A stretch of 64,000 nucleotides of DNA from Amycolatopsis acidiphila (GTDB lineage: Bacteria > Actinomycetota > Actinomycetes > Mycobacteriales > Pseudonocardiaceae): contig NZ_CP090063.1 of assembly GCF_021391495.1 (NCBI RefSeq), forward strand, positions 4,650,001-4,714,000. The letters run 5' to 3'. Below are positions 43,561 to 51,244 of this stretch, piece after piece. How positions within the stretch are numbered: the stretch's first letter is position 1; each line of letters opens with the position of its first letter. Below the pieces are notes generated by a model, which was not told where the DNA came from, ran no database searches, and saw nothing but the letters and a program-made list of their open reading frames with translations. A program made the translations under genes and the position numbers.

Positions 43561-43817
43561 CGGGTGCCGCACACCAGCACCGCCGGGGCGGAGGCCGCAG
43601 GGGTGACCAGCAGGCCCTCGCGGTGGTTGCGGTGGAAGCGTTCGCGCAGGTGCGGGATGGTCGCCTCGTCCTGCGAGCGGATCCACTCCTGCATCGCGGT
43701 GTCCACCGCGCCCGGGCGGTAGGCGTTCGCGCCGACCATGCCGCCCGGGTTCGCGACGATCCCGCTGGAGACGTTGACGACCGGTGACCAGTGCGGTCCT
43801 CTTCCCGAATCCCTCAT
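43560..43817 (-). pseudogene. Short-chain dehydrogenase remnant with internal deletion
   Basis: Recognisable SDR pieces are VVNVSSGIVANPGGMVGANAY followed at once by RPGAVDTAMQEWI and HREGLLVTPAASA. The catalytic YxxxK helix, which should lie between ANAY and the VNAYRPG segment, is missing. The two pieces meet at AACGCCTAC (Asn-Ala-Tyr), which would occur at both ends of the deleted block. The N-terminal Rossmann part and the C-terminus are also absent. Confidence 0.6.
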
Positions 43818-43899
43818 GTCCAGTGCGCACGGACGGTTGGCGGCAGCGCGGCCGGAGGTCTCACCCCGGCGCGGGAGAAATCCCGCCTCACCCGTGGCG

Positions 43900-45048
43900 T
43901 CAGGAAGCGGTGGAGTACCGCCAGAAGTCCCGCATCCAGCCGGGCGCGACCGGGCTGTCCACGCCGACCTGGGTGAGCAGGATTGCGACGGTGCCGGTCG
44001 ACGGGACGACGTGCGCGGACGTGCCGGTACCGCCGACCCAGCCGTAGCGCCCCGGCACGTTCCACGGGTCCAGCGGTGCGATGTCGACGGAGCCGCCCAT
44101 GCCCCAGCCCTGCCCTTCGAGGAACAGCCTGCCGATCTCGCGGTGGGCGGGCCTGGTGTGGTCGGTCGTCATGAGGCGCACGGACCCGGCCGAGAGCACC
44201 CGGCGCCCATCGGGCGCGGTGCCTCCCGCGAGCAGCATCCGGCCGAACGCGAGCAGGTCGTCGGCGGTCCCGGCGAGCCCGCCGTTGCCCAGCGGGAGCG
44301 CCGGTTCGGTGCTCCACTGCCCGTCCGGGGCGTCGGCGAGGACGAGCCCGCCATCGGGCTTCGCCTTGTAGAAGCTGGTGAACCGCGGCCGCCGGGACTC
44401 CGGGACGACGAACCCGGAGTCGGCCATGCCCAGCGGCGCGAACACCCGCTCGGCGAGGAAGTCCGGGAACGACTGTCCGCACGCCCGCCCGACCAGGACC
44501 CCCTGCAGCGTGGAGCAGGTGTCGTAGAGCCAGCCCTCGCCGGGCTGGTACGCCAGCGGCACCTTCGCCAGCTCGGCCAGCCATTCGTCGGGGCCGGGGA
44601 AGGTCTGCGGCTCGCGGCCGTCCTTCTGCACCGGGAAGAGCCGCTGGACGGCGGGGAGCGAGAAGTCCGATGCGAAGCCGTATCCGGCGGTGGAGGTGAG
44701 CAGGTCGGCGACGGTGATCGGGCGGGCCGCCGGGACCACGTCGTCGACCGGCGCGTCGGGAGTGCGCACGACGGCCGGCGCGGCCAGCTCCGGCAGCCAG
44801 CGGGCGACCGGGTCGTCGAGGGCGACCTGGCCGTCCTCCACCAGCATCAGCACCGCCGCGGCCGTGACGCACTTGGTGATCGAGGCGATGCGGAAGATCG
44901 AGTCCCGGGCCATCGGGGCGGTTTCGCCGAGGCCGACCGAACCCACGGCCGCGACCTCGACCTCGTCGCCGCGGGCCACGAGCCCCACCGCGCCGGGCAG
45001 GGTGCCGTCGTCCACGTAACGGCCGAGCAGGGTGTGCAGGTCGGTCAT
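43900..45048 (-). CDS. Serine hydrolase, beta-lactamase (class C/EstB) family
   Basis: A 382-residue protein. The catalytic SxxK appears as IASITKCVTAA (serine near 56), the second motif Tyr as WLYDTCS near 172, and the C-terminal GWVGGTGTSAH takes the place of the KTG box. There is no signal peptide, so it is probably a cytoplasmic esterase or peptidase rather than a penicillin-hydrolysing enzyme. The ATG at 45048 has a weak ribosome site. Length and motif spacing are normal for the family. Confidence 0.9.
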   Translation of the reverse strand: MTDLHTLLGRYVDDGTLPGAVGLVARGDEVEVAAVGSVGLGETAPMARDSIFRIASITKCVTAAAVLMLVEDGQVALDDPVARWLPELAAPAVVRTPDAPVDDVVPAARPITVADLLTSTAGYGFASDFSLPAVQRLFPVQKDGREPQTFPGPDEWLAELAKVPLAYQPGEGWLYDTCSTLQGVLVGRACGQSFPDFLAERVFAPLGMADSGFVVPESRRPRFTSFYKAKPDGGLVLADAPDGQWSTEPALPLGNGGLAGTADDLLAFGRMLLAGGTAPDGRRVLSAGSVRLMTTDHTRPAHREIGRLFLEGQGWGMGGSVDIAPLDPWNVPGRYGWVGGTGTSAHVVPSTGTVAILLTQVGVDSPVAPGWMRDFWRYSTAS

Positions 45049-45194
45049 CGGGTCCCCTCGTCCTGGGAAGTGCGGTCAGAAGGTGGACCACGGCCGTCAC
45101 CGGAACTCACCGCCGGTATCGCGATGAGCCATCGCGGGCCGGGGAAGAGGGCTAGGCTCCCTCCCGGATGGGGTCCCCCGCGCGAGGAGACGGT

Positions 45195-45620
45195 ATGCGG
45201 TACGAGACTTCGGTGCGCATCCACGCCCCCGCCGAACTGGTCTGGACCGTGTTGCGGGACGTCGCGGACTGGCCCGCGTGGACCAGCACGGTGGACGAGC
45301 TGCACCGGCTCGACGACGGGCCGCTGGCGGTGGGGAACAAGGCCAGGCTCAAGCAGCCGAAGATGAACACGCTGGTCTGGGAGGTCACCGAGCTCGAGCC
45401 GGACCGCTCCTTCGTCTGGCGCACCGGCGGGCCCGGCTACGGCGTCGTCGCCGGCCACTACGTCACCCCGGACGACGACAGCGGCAGCCGGGCCGTGCTC
45501 ACCCTCGAGATGACCGGGCTGCTCGCTCCCCTGTTGGGACTGCTCACGGGGGCGCGCAGCCGCCGCTACGTCGACACGGAAGCGGCTTCCCTGAAACGAC
45601 GCTGCGAGCAGCGGGCCTGA
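45195..45620 (+). CDS. SRPBCC-family (polyketide cyclase/START-like) protein
   Basis: A 141-residue protein opening with the family pattern ETSVRIHAPAELVWTVLRDV and including DWPAWTSTVDEL and ELEPDRSFVW. ATG 45195 is chosen because GAGGAG stands seven bases upstream; an in-frame ATG at 45168 nine bases after TAGGCT is an alternative. It binds a hydrophobic ligand; the function is unknown. It is the second protein of this fold in the window. Confidence 0.85.
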   Translation: MRYETSVRIHAPAELVWTVLRDVADWPAWTSTVDELHRLDDGPLAVGNKARLKQPKMNTLVWEVTELEPDRSFVWRTGGPGYGVVAGHYVTPDDDSGSRAVLTLEMTGLLAPLLGLLTGARSRRYVDTEAASLKRRCEQRA

Positions 45621-45740
45621 CCGCGGAGTCCAAACCGGACACTCGCACGGGTTGCCGCCCGCCTGAGGCTCCCGCGCCCGCGGGAATACTTTGCGTCCCT
45701 TGTTGGTACCCAGCCGGTTAGACCGCAGGAGGTGGACCCC

Positions 45741-46481
45741 ATGGACCGAGGGCAGCTCGGGCCGCTGGCCCGCGAACTCGCCGGGCTGACGCGCGCCCTG
45801 CTCGGCGCGGCCACGGTGGCCGAGGCACTCGCGCACGTCTCCGCGGCCACGGAGCGGTTGATCCCGGAAGCGGACCTGGTCAGCGTCAGCCTGCAGGACG
45901 AGGACGGGCGGCTGCACACCCCGGTGGGCGACCCCCCTTCGCTCGCCGAGGAGCTGGACCGGCTGCAGACCGAGTTCGGCGAGGGCCCCTGCTTCGACGC
46001 CGCGCTGCCGGCCGGTCCGGCCCGGGTGAGCAGCGCCGACCTCGCGCACGAGCCGGCGTGGCCGAAGTTCGGCCCCGCCGCGGCCGCGCACGGGTTCAGC
46101 TCGGTGCTGTCCACGGCGCTGCTGCCCGACCCGGAGGATCTCGGCACCAACCGCGGAGCCCTGAACGTCTACTCGAAGGGCCGGATCGGGCCCGAGGCGC
46201 CCGACACCGCGATGCTGCTGGCCGCACACGCAGCGCTGGCACTGGCGCACACGCGCGCTGTCACCTACGCCGAACTGGAGCGGACCCACCTGCGCAGGGC
46301 GATCGACAGCCGGGACGTGATCGGGCAGGCCAAGGGCATCCTGATGGCGCGGCGCGGGGTGAGCGCGGAGGAGGCCTTCGACATCCTCCGGCGCACCTCG
46401 CAGGACCTGAACGTCAAGCTGGCCGATCTCGCCCGGACCCTCGCCACCCGGCACGCCGAGCTCGACCTGCCGGGCGAGTGA
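45741..46481 (+). CDS. GAF and ANTAR domain-containing regulator
   Basis: A 246-residue protein with an N-terminal GAF sensor domain (about 20-165; TEFGEGPCFDAAL) and a C-terminal ANTAR RNA-binding domain (about 178-235; AIDSRDVIGQAKGILM, AFDILRRTSQDLNVKLADLA). ANTAR proteins act as transcription antiterminators on two-hairpin RNA targets. The ATG at 45741 follows AGGAGG at good spacing. No target leader was identified nearby. Confidence 0.93.
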   Translation: MDRGQLGPLARELAGLTRALLGAATVAEALAHVSAATERLIPEADLVSVSLQDEDGRLHTPVGDPPSLAEELDRLQTEFGEGPCFDAALPAGPARVSSADLAHEPAWPKFGPAAAAHGFSSVLSTALLPDPEDLGTNRGALNVYSKGRIGPEAPDTAMLLAAHAALALAHTRAVTYAELERTHLRRAIDSRDVIGQAKGILMARRGVSAEEAFDILRRTSQDLNVKLADLARTLATRHAELDLPGE

Positions 46482-46486
46482 CCCGC

Positions 46487-46879
46487 CTACTCGCTGGTGA
46501 ACTCGTCGCGGGCCCGGCGCGGCGCGGGCCGCGGCGGCTTCGGGCGCCGCAGTGACACGGTCACCACCTGCCCGACTCCCACGATCAGCCCGGCCAGCGC
46601 CAGGACGGCGCTGAGCAGGGCGACGACGACCAGTCCCGAGACGGCGGCCGCGACCGCGCCGCCGATGCCCAGCAGCACGACCGCTACCGTCACCGCGCGC
46701 AGCACTGTCGCCCGCCGCGAGCCTCTGCGGCGCTTTTCCACCGGCGCGGCAACACATTCGGCGGCCGGCGGGGACGGCGGCTCGGCGAACAGCCCGTGCA
46801 AGGCCGTGCAGACGGGTTCGGCGGACAGAACCCGTTCGAGGAGCGCGGTTTCACGTCGGCGGTGCGGGAAACTGACCAT
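46487..46879 (-). CDS. Small membrane protein of unknown function
   Basis: A 130-residue protein with a cytoplasmic N-terminal half rich in Arg/Glu, then two hydrophobic segments (about 62-82 and 84-108) and a basic tail. ATG 46879 is preferred for its GGAG site; the open frame extends further upstream without sense. It is convergent with the GAF-ANTAR gene, five bases from its stop. No family was recognised. Confidence 0.6.
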   Translation of the reverse strand: MVSFPHRRRETALLERVLSAEPVCTALHGLFAEPPSPPAAECVAAPVEKRRRGSRRATVLRAVTVAVVLLGIGGAVAAAVSGLVVVALLSAVLALAGLIVGVGQVVTVSLRRPKPPRPAPRRARDEFTSE

Positions 46880-47001
46880 GGCTGCTCCACGGGAAGCACG
46901 AAGATCGGGCCTTGTGACTACCCCTTCGCCGCGACGGCAAAACGCTCGCCGGACCCGCCTCGCCCGAGGAAGCTGAAGAGATCCTCCGTCGCGACGGCCT
47001 G

Positions 47002-47286
47002 TCACGGACCCGCCGCCGGCGCGGCCCGCGAACGCGAAATGACGCCGATCTCGAGGTGCATCGACGACTCGGCCCGCGGGCAGGTATCGGCCGGACAGGG
47101 CATGCCGTCGGTGCCGACCTGTGCGACCGTGTGCCGGCCGCCCCCAGGGGCCGGTGGTCGGCGCACGTACAGGGTCAGCAGCCCGAGCAGCACCGGCGTC
47201 AGGGCCGCCGGCAGCCGGGCCGGCGTCGTCTCCACCTGGACGGTGACGCTGATGCGGCACCTGTGCTTGCGCCCGCGTTCGGTCAT
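47002..47286 (-). CDS. Small protein of unknown function
   Basis: A 94-residue frame with a strong ribosome site (AAGGAGG) before the ATG at 47286. A short hydrophobic stretch (ALTPVLLGLLTLYV) is near residues 28-41, and two cysteines (MPCPADTC) follow. The C-terminal half has poor similarity to anything I recognise. The gap 46880-47001 downstream shows only a repeated CGTCGCGACGG-like motif. Confidence 0.5.
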   Translation of the reverse strand: MTERGRKHRCRISVTVQVETTPARLPAALTPVLLGLLTLYVRRPPAPGGGRHTVAQVGTDGMPCPADTCPRAESSMHLEIGVISRSRAAPAAGP

Positions 47287-47363
47287 GACCTGCCTCCTTC
47301 CCGGGCCTCGCCCACGACAACGCCAGGCCGCAGGGCACTGCGACTCCCTGGACGGCGCGGGCG

Positions 47364-47381
47364 TGTCAGGCTAGCCTGACA
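47364..47381. promoter_or_regulatory. Perfect 18-bp palindrome over the -10 of the HTH-PASTA gene
   Basis: TGTCAGGCTAGCCTGACA is perfectly self-complementary. It contains the likely -10 TAGCCT (47372-47377) and ends two bases before the ATG at 47384. A protein bound here would block the promoter. The downstream gene encodes an HTH, so autoregulation is plausible. Confidence 0.7.
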
Positions 47382-47383
47382 GC

Positions 47384-48055
47384 ATGGGTGAAGGTGTGGG
47401 CCCTTGGCGGGAGGGCCGGGAGGCGTGGGCACGGCTCGCGGGGTGGTCCGGCGCACCGCCGAGCCCGGCCGACGACAGCGCCCTGATCGCGCTCACCGAC
47501 GTCGGGGTGGTGCGGCGGCTGCTCGACCAGGCCGAGTTCGAGGCGGTGCGCGCTGCCCGCGGACAGGGCAAGTCGTGGTCGGAGATCGCGATCAGGCTCG
47601 GGGTGACGCGCCAGTCGGCGTGGGAGCGGTGGCGGGACGTGGACGAGAGCCCGGCCCGCGACCCGGCGGGGGACGTCGCGACCGACCTCGTCCGCGGGGC
47701 CATCGAGGGCGCCCCGTCCGCGGTCGCACTGCGGCGGCGCCGGCGCTCGTCGGTGCAGGTCCCGAACGTGATCGGCCTGTCGTGGGACGACGCCCGCGCC
47801 TTGCTGCACCGCGAGGATCTGGTGCCGGTCGGGCCGGACCCGGACGGCCCGCCCCTGCCCACCCTGAGCGGGCCCGACGGCGTGGTCGTCGACCAGAGCC
47901 CGGAGTCCGGCGCGAAGGTGCCGCCGGGCTCGACGGTGAGGCTGTGGCTGGAACGCGGCGGCGGCTCCGGCGTGCGCGAGCCACGCCGCCCGAGGCCGGA
48001 CCCGAAGTCGGGCCGCAAGATGCGGGACGAGGTCACCGACGAGACGGTGAACTGA
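47384..48055 (+). CDS. HTH and PASTA domain protein
   Basis: A 223-residue protein. An N-terminal helix-turn-helix (SWSEIAIRLGVTRQSAWERW, about 66-85) is followed by one PASTA domain (about 124-190; VPNVIGLSWDDARALL, VVDQSPESGAKVPPGS) and a basic tail. PASTA normally binds peptidoglycan outside the membrane, but there is no transmembrane segment, so here it is cytoplasmic and next to a DNA-binding domain. This could be a wall-precursor-sensing regulator. It is probably leaderless (TAGCCT six bases upstream of the ATG). The palindrome over its promoter suggests self-repression. Confidence 0.8.
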   Translation: MGEGVGPWREGREAWARLAGWSGAPPSPADDSALIALTDVGVVRRLLDQAEFEAVRAARGQGKSWSEIAIRLGVTRQSAWERWRDVDESPARDPAGDVATDLVRGAIEGAPSAVALRRRRRSSVQVPNVIGLSWDDARALLHREDLVPVGPDPDGPPLPTLSGPDGVVVDQSPESGAKVPPGSTVRLWLERGGGSGVREPRRPRPDPKSGRKMRDEVTDETVN

Positions 48056-48141
48056 CCGCCTCGGCCTGCCATGCGGGCCGGATCGGTATTTTGCCGGATG
48101 CGTGCGTCCGCGGGAGCTGGTGATACTCGGCCCAGCCCGCG

Positions 48142-48500
48142 CTAGGAGCGTGATCGAGCCTTCGCGGACGCTCCCTGAGACTGCGCCGCGTAGCCGCGTT
48201 CCTGGATCGTCCAGGTGTTGCCGTCCGGGTCGGCGAACTCGGTGAAGCTGGCGTAGTCGCGCCGCCCGGGGTCGGTGCCGGATGCGTAGTCGCCTTGCCA
48301 GTCGGCGGAGGCCTTGTGCCGGATGGGCCCGAGTTCGGCCACCACGAGGTAGCTGTTCCGCGCCGACCCGGTGCGGCGTCGGTCAGCCCGGTCCCGAACT
48401 GCACCGAGCACGCCGACCCGGGCGGGGTGAGCTGGACGACCCGGAACCGCTCGCTGCGCCGGTGGTCGACGTCCAGGGCGAAGCCCGGTCCATGATGCTC
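48142..48500 (-). pseudogene. VOC/glyoxalase-family remnant
   Basis: Pieces of a vicinal-oxygen-chelate protein are present: DVDHRRSERFRVVQLTPPGS and FGTGLTDAAPG in one frame (about 48370-48495), then SYLVVAELGPIRHKASADW and DPDGNTWTIQERGYAAQ in another, with a switch near 48365. The first beta-strands are missing, and the segment between VVAE and IRHK appears shortened. It directly follows, and partly overlaps, the reading-through end of the SDR gene. Confidence 0.6.
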
Positions 48501-49222
48501 CGATCAGACGAGGGGGCTCGCTCGCCGTCGACGGCGAGCGAGACACCGGTCAGGAACGTGCCGGTGAGCGCGAACAGCACGGCGCCCGCGATGTCGGCGG
48601 AACTTCCGACGCGCCGCACGGGGTTGCCGGCCTGGCGGGCCGCGAACAGGTCCGCCTTCCGCTGCGCGCCGAGGCCGTCGTAGGCCCCGGTGTCGATGGT
48701 GCCGGGCGAGATCGCGTTGACCCGGATCGGCGCCAGCTCGACCGCGAGGCTGCTGGCCACCACGTCGACCGCCCCGTTGGTCGCCCCGACGGCGAGCATC
48801 CCGGCGGCGGGCTTGCGCGCCGAGGACCCGGAGAACAGCACGAAGGAGCCGTCCGCGGGCATCCGGGGCGCGAGGTGCTTGGCCAGGAACATCGGGCCGA
48901 CCACCTTGACGTTGAACGACGCCAGCACGGTGTCGTGGTCGAGGTCGGTGACGGCGCCGCGGGCACGGGCCGACGCCGCCGAGACGACGTGGTCGAGCCG
49001 GCCGACCCGTCCGGCCAGCCCGGCGATGGAGGTCTCGTCGGTGAGGTCCACCTGCTCGGCGGTGATGCCGGGATCGTCGTAGGCCGCCGCGAGCGCTCGC
49101 CGGCCGCGGCCGGCGACGACGACGGTGCCGCCCGCCTCGCGGGCGCCCAGCGCCACCGGGGGGGCGATACCGCTGCCCCGGCCGATCACGAGAACCTTCT
49201 TTCCCCGTAGTGACCCGGTCAT
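48383..49222 (-). CDS. Short-chain dehydrogenase/reductase, C-terminus altered
   Basis: 279 residues from ATG 49222 (AGGAAG upstream). A Rossmann start (KKVLVIGRGSGIAPPVALGA), an NVKVVGPMFLAKHL segment, and a catalytic region in which the usual YxxxK is replaced around GMLAVGATNGAVDVVASSL (no Tyr). ISPGTIDTGAYDGLG follows, ending near GVSLAVDG. The last 40 residues read through into the neighbouring VOC remnant, so the natural stop (expected near 48530) is lost. The absent tyrosine suggests a YciK/atypical SDR or reduced activity. It is four bases downstream of the DUF427 gene. Confidence 0.75.
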   Translation of the reverse strand: MTGSLRGKKVLVIGRGSGIAPPVALGAREAGGTVVVAGRGRRALAAAYDDPGITAEQVDLTDETSIAGLAGRVGRLDHVVSAASARARGAVTDLDHDTVLASFNVKVVGPMFLAKHLAPRMPADGSFVLFSGSSARKPAAGMLAVGATNGAVDVVASSLAVELAPIRVNAISPGTIDTGAYDGLGAQRKADLFAARQAGNPVRRVGSSADIAGAVLFALTGTFLTGVSLAVDGERAPSSDRSIMDRASPWTSTTGAASGSGSSSSPRPGRRARCSSGPG

Positions 49223-49226
49223 CTTC

Positions 49227-50105
49227 CTACGCTCCGTTCCGTTGTGGACGCTGCCGCATCTCGTCGGGGTCCAGACCCCGGTCGATGCCGTGCGGGGTGA
49301 CTGCCTGCCCCGGCTCGAGGGCCAGCTTCCGGTCGTCGAGGTACACGTCCACGACGTCCGGTTCGAACGACACGAAGCCCGACACCCCGGCCACCTCCGG
49401 CCACGCCTCGAGGTAGGACCAGGCGGCGCGCTTGCGCCCCCCGATGTCGTAGTAGCTCGCCAAACCCTTGTAGGGGCAGAAAGTCTGTCCCTCGACCGGG
49501 GTCAGGGCCGACTCGTCGACGTCGTCGCGGGGGACGTACCAGCGCGGTGCGAAGCCGGATTCGAACAGCACCACCGGGCGCCGCGTCTCGGCGACGACCC
49601 GGTCGCCGTCGCGCACCAGGAGATGCCGCGAGGTGCGCCGGATGTCGTTGCGGTGGTAGAGGTCCGCGGCGTGCCCGACGATGCGCTCGTCCTCCTCGTA
49701 GAACGCGTCCATCGCCCGCCAGGCGAAGGCCACCCGGTCGCGCAGGATGCCCGCGTACTCCGGCAGCCCGGTGTGCTGCCAGGCGGCGCGCTGGGCCGCA
49801 TCGCCGCCGGCGTGAACGTCGAACCACGTCGTCGTGCCGAGCTCGCGGTGCTGCGTCGTACGCCGCTGCCCCACGAGCACCCCCGCCCGGACGTCGGCCA
49901 GCGGGAAGTACGCGACCGGATAGCGGCCGGGCTCGTGCAGCAGCACGACGTCCTCGCTGTCGGCCACCCACTCGCCGCCGAACCGCACGCGCATCCGCCG
50001 CCGCAGCGGCTCGGCGAACAACAGCCGCTCGGGCAGCGGCTGCGCCACCAGGAACCGTCCCACCGACTTGGCCGCCAGTGGTCCCTGCTGCCATGCCAGA
50101 CCCAT
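49227..50105 (-). CDS. DUF427-domain protein (two copies)
   Basis: A 292-residue protein with two DUF427 modules. The first is about 35-130 (MRVRFGGEWVADSEDVVLLHE, VAYFPLADV). The second is about 165-265 (RHLLVRDGDRVVAETRRPVV, PYKGLASYYDI, AWSYLEAWPEVAGVSGFVSF). The domain is widespread in actinobacteria and its biochemistry is not established. The start overlaps the stop of an alpha/beta-hydrolase remnant (TGATG), so it was once coupled to it. The ATG at 50105 is used. Confidence 0.85.
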   Translation of the reverse strand: MGLAWQQGPLAAKSVGRFLVAQPLPERLLFAEPLRRRMRVRFGGEWVADSEDVVLLHEPGRYPVAYFPLADVRAGVLVGQRRTTQHRELGTTTWFDVHAGGDAAQRAAWQHTGLPEYAGILRDRVAFAWRAMDAFYEEDERIVGHAADLYHRNDIRRTSRHLLVRDGDRVVAETRRPVVLFESGFAPRWYVPRDDVDESALTPVEGQTFCPYKGLASYYDIGGRKRAAWSYLEAWPEVAGVSGFVSFEPDVVDVYLDDRKLALEPGQAVTPHGIDRGLDPDEMRQRPQRNGA

Positions 50106-50535
50106 CACTCACTCCTTTGTTCGAGCCGGTCCAGGAAACTGTGAATCAGTTCGGCCACCTCGTCGCCCGCGCTTTCGAGGAGGAAGTGGCCACCCTCGAG
50201 AAGGTGGATCTCCGCGTCCGGGACGTCCTCGGCGAAGGCACGGGCGCCGTCGGGACCGAAGATCTCGTCGCCCTTGCCCCAGACCGCCAGCACCGGCGGC
50301 CGGATGGTGCGCAGGTACTCGTGCAGCGGCGGGTTGGTCGCGTAGTCGCTGAACAGCGCGAGCTGTATGGCGTCGTTGCCGGGGCGCGAGAGCAGCGCGA
50401 AGTCGTGGTGCCAGGCGTCGGGGCTGACCACGCTTTCGTCCGGCACGCCGGTGAGGTACTGCCACCGGGTCGCGTCGAGGGTCAGCGCGGTGCGGATCGC
50501 GGCCTCGGTCTCGGGCGTCTGCACACGCTGGTACG
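50105..50535 (-). pseudogene. C-terminal half of an alpha/beta-hydrolase
   Basis: About 143 codons with RTIRPPVLAVWGKGDEIFGP (the acid strand) and LLEGGHFLLES (catalytic histidine), ending at TGA 50105. The lid and nucleophile half upstream of YQRVQTPETEAAIR are replaced at about 50540 by the reverse complement of a glycosidase fragment. An apparent longer frame to 50755 is shadow of that fragment. Confidence 0.65.
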
Positions 50536-50547
50536 CCCACGGCTGGG

Positions 50548-50900
50548 GTGGCGCGGGTGTGGTCGGCGTGCTGGAGGGCGTCCTCGGCGTCACGGTCACC
50601 GGCGCCGGTGGCTCCACGGTGCGGATCGCCCCGGCCGACGCCGGTCTCGACCACGCGGTCGGTACACAGTGGACGGAGCGCGGCCAGGTCGGGGTGGACT
50701 GGACGCGGACCCCGCACTGGGTGAACACGATGGTGGACGTCCCGGTCAACGTCACCGCGACGATCGCCCTGTCCGTCGTGCCCGGCTCGGACTACCACCT
50801 CGCGGGCGCGGACGTGTGGTACCTGGGCGTCCAGGACGGCCGCGCGCTCTCCCGGGTGGGCTCGGGCAGGAGCACGTCCATGGCACACCAGCAGCACTGA
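50548..50900 (+). pseudogene. C-terminal remnant of an alpha-L-rhamnosidase-like (GH78) protein
   Basis: Coding sense runs from about VVGVLEGVLGVTVTGAGG through TVRIAPADAGLDHAVGTQ and VNVTATIALS to TGA 50900. It resembles the beta-sandwich end of GH78 enzymes. There is no start and no catalytic domain; the 5' side ends abruptly at the hydrolase remnant near 50540. Confidence 0.5.
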
Positions 50901-50961
50901 CGTGCACTGGCCACCGCACCTGCTTCCGGGCGGGTGCGGTGGCACCCGCGCAGCACCGGCG

Positions 50962-51213
50962 TCACGGCTTCGACGTCCGGGCGAGGAAGTCCATCACCGC
51001 GGCGGTGAGCAGCCGCTTGTCCGCGCCGGGGATCGCGGCGAGGATGTCCGGTTCCGCGGCCGCCGAGCCGTAGCGGTCGTCGGCCGCCTGGTCCGGCTCG
51101 GGCGCCGGGCCGCGGTCGTAGTCCCACAGCACGACCCGGTAGCCGGCCGCGGCGATCGTCGTCGCGAAGGGGAACCACTCGCACATCCGCGCGGAGCTCT
51201 CGTTCGCCGGCAC
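50962..51213 (-). pseudogene. Alpha/beta-hydrolase remnant with internal deletion
   Basis: NESSARMCEWFPFATTIAAA and GYRVVLWDYDRG match an N-terminal part of an alpha/beta-hydrolase, and GADKRLLTAAVMDFLART matches its C-terminal helix, but only about 25 residues separate them and no GxSxG is present. The true N-terminus is also lacking. It occupies the space between the GH78 remnant and the catabolic operon's last gene. Confidence 0.5.
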
Positions 51214-51244
51214 CGCGCCGCACCCGGCGAGGCGAGAAGCGCCG

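Noticed and set aside
43900..45048. Antibiotic-resistance beta-lactamase
   Set aside because: It has SxxK and Tyr motifs but no signal peptide and no KTG box. Family context fits a cytosolic EstB-like esterase.
47384..48055. PASTA protein as a PknB-type kinase fragment
   Set aside because: There is no kinase domain or membrane helix. The N-terminus is a complete HTH with its own promoter.
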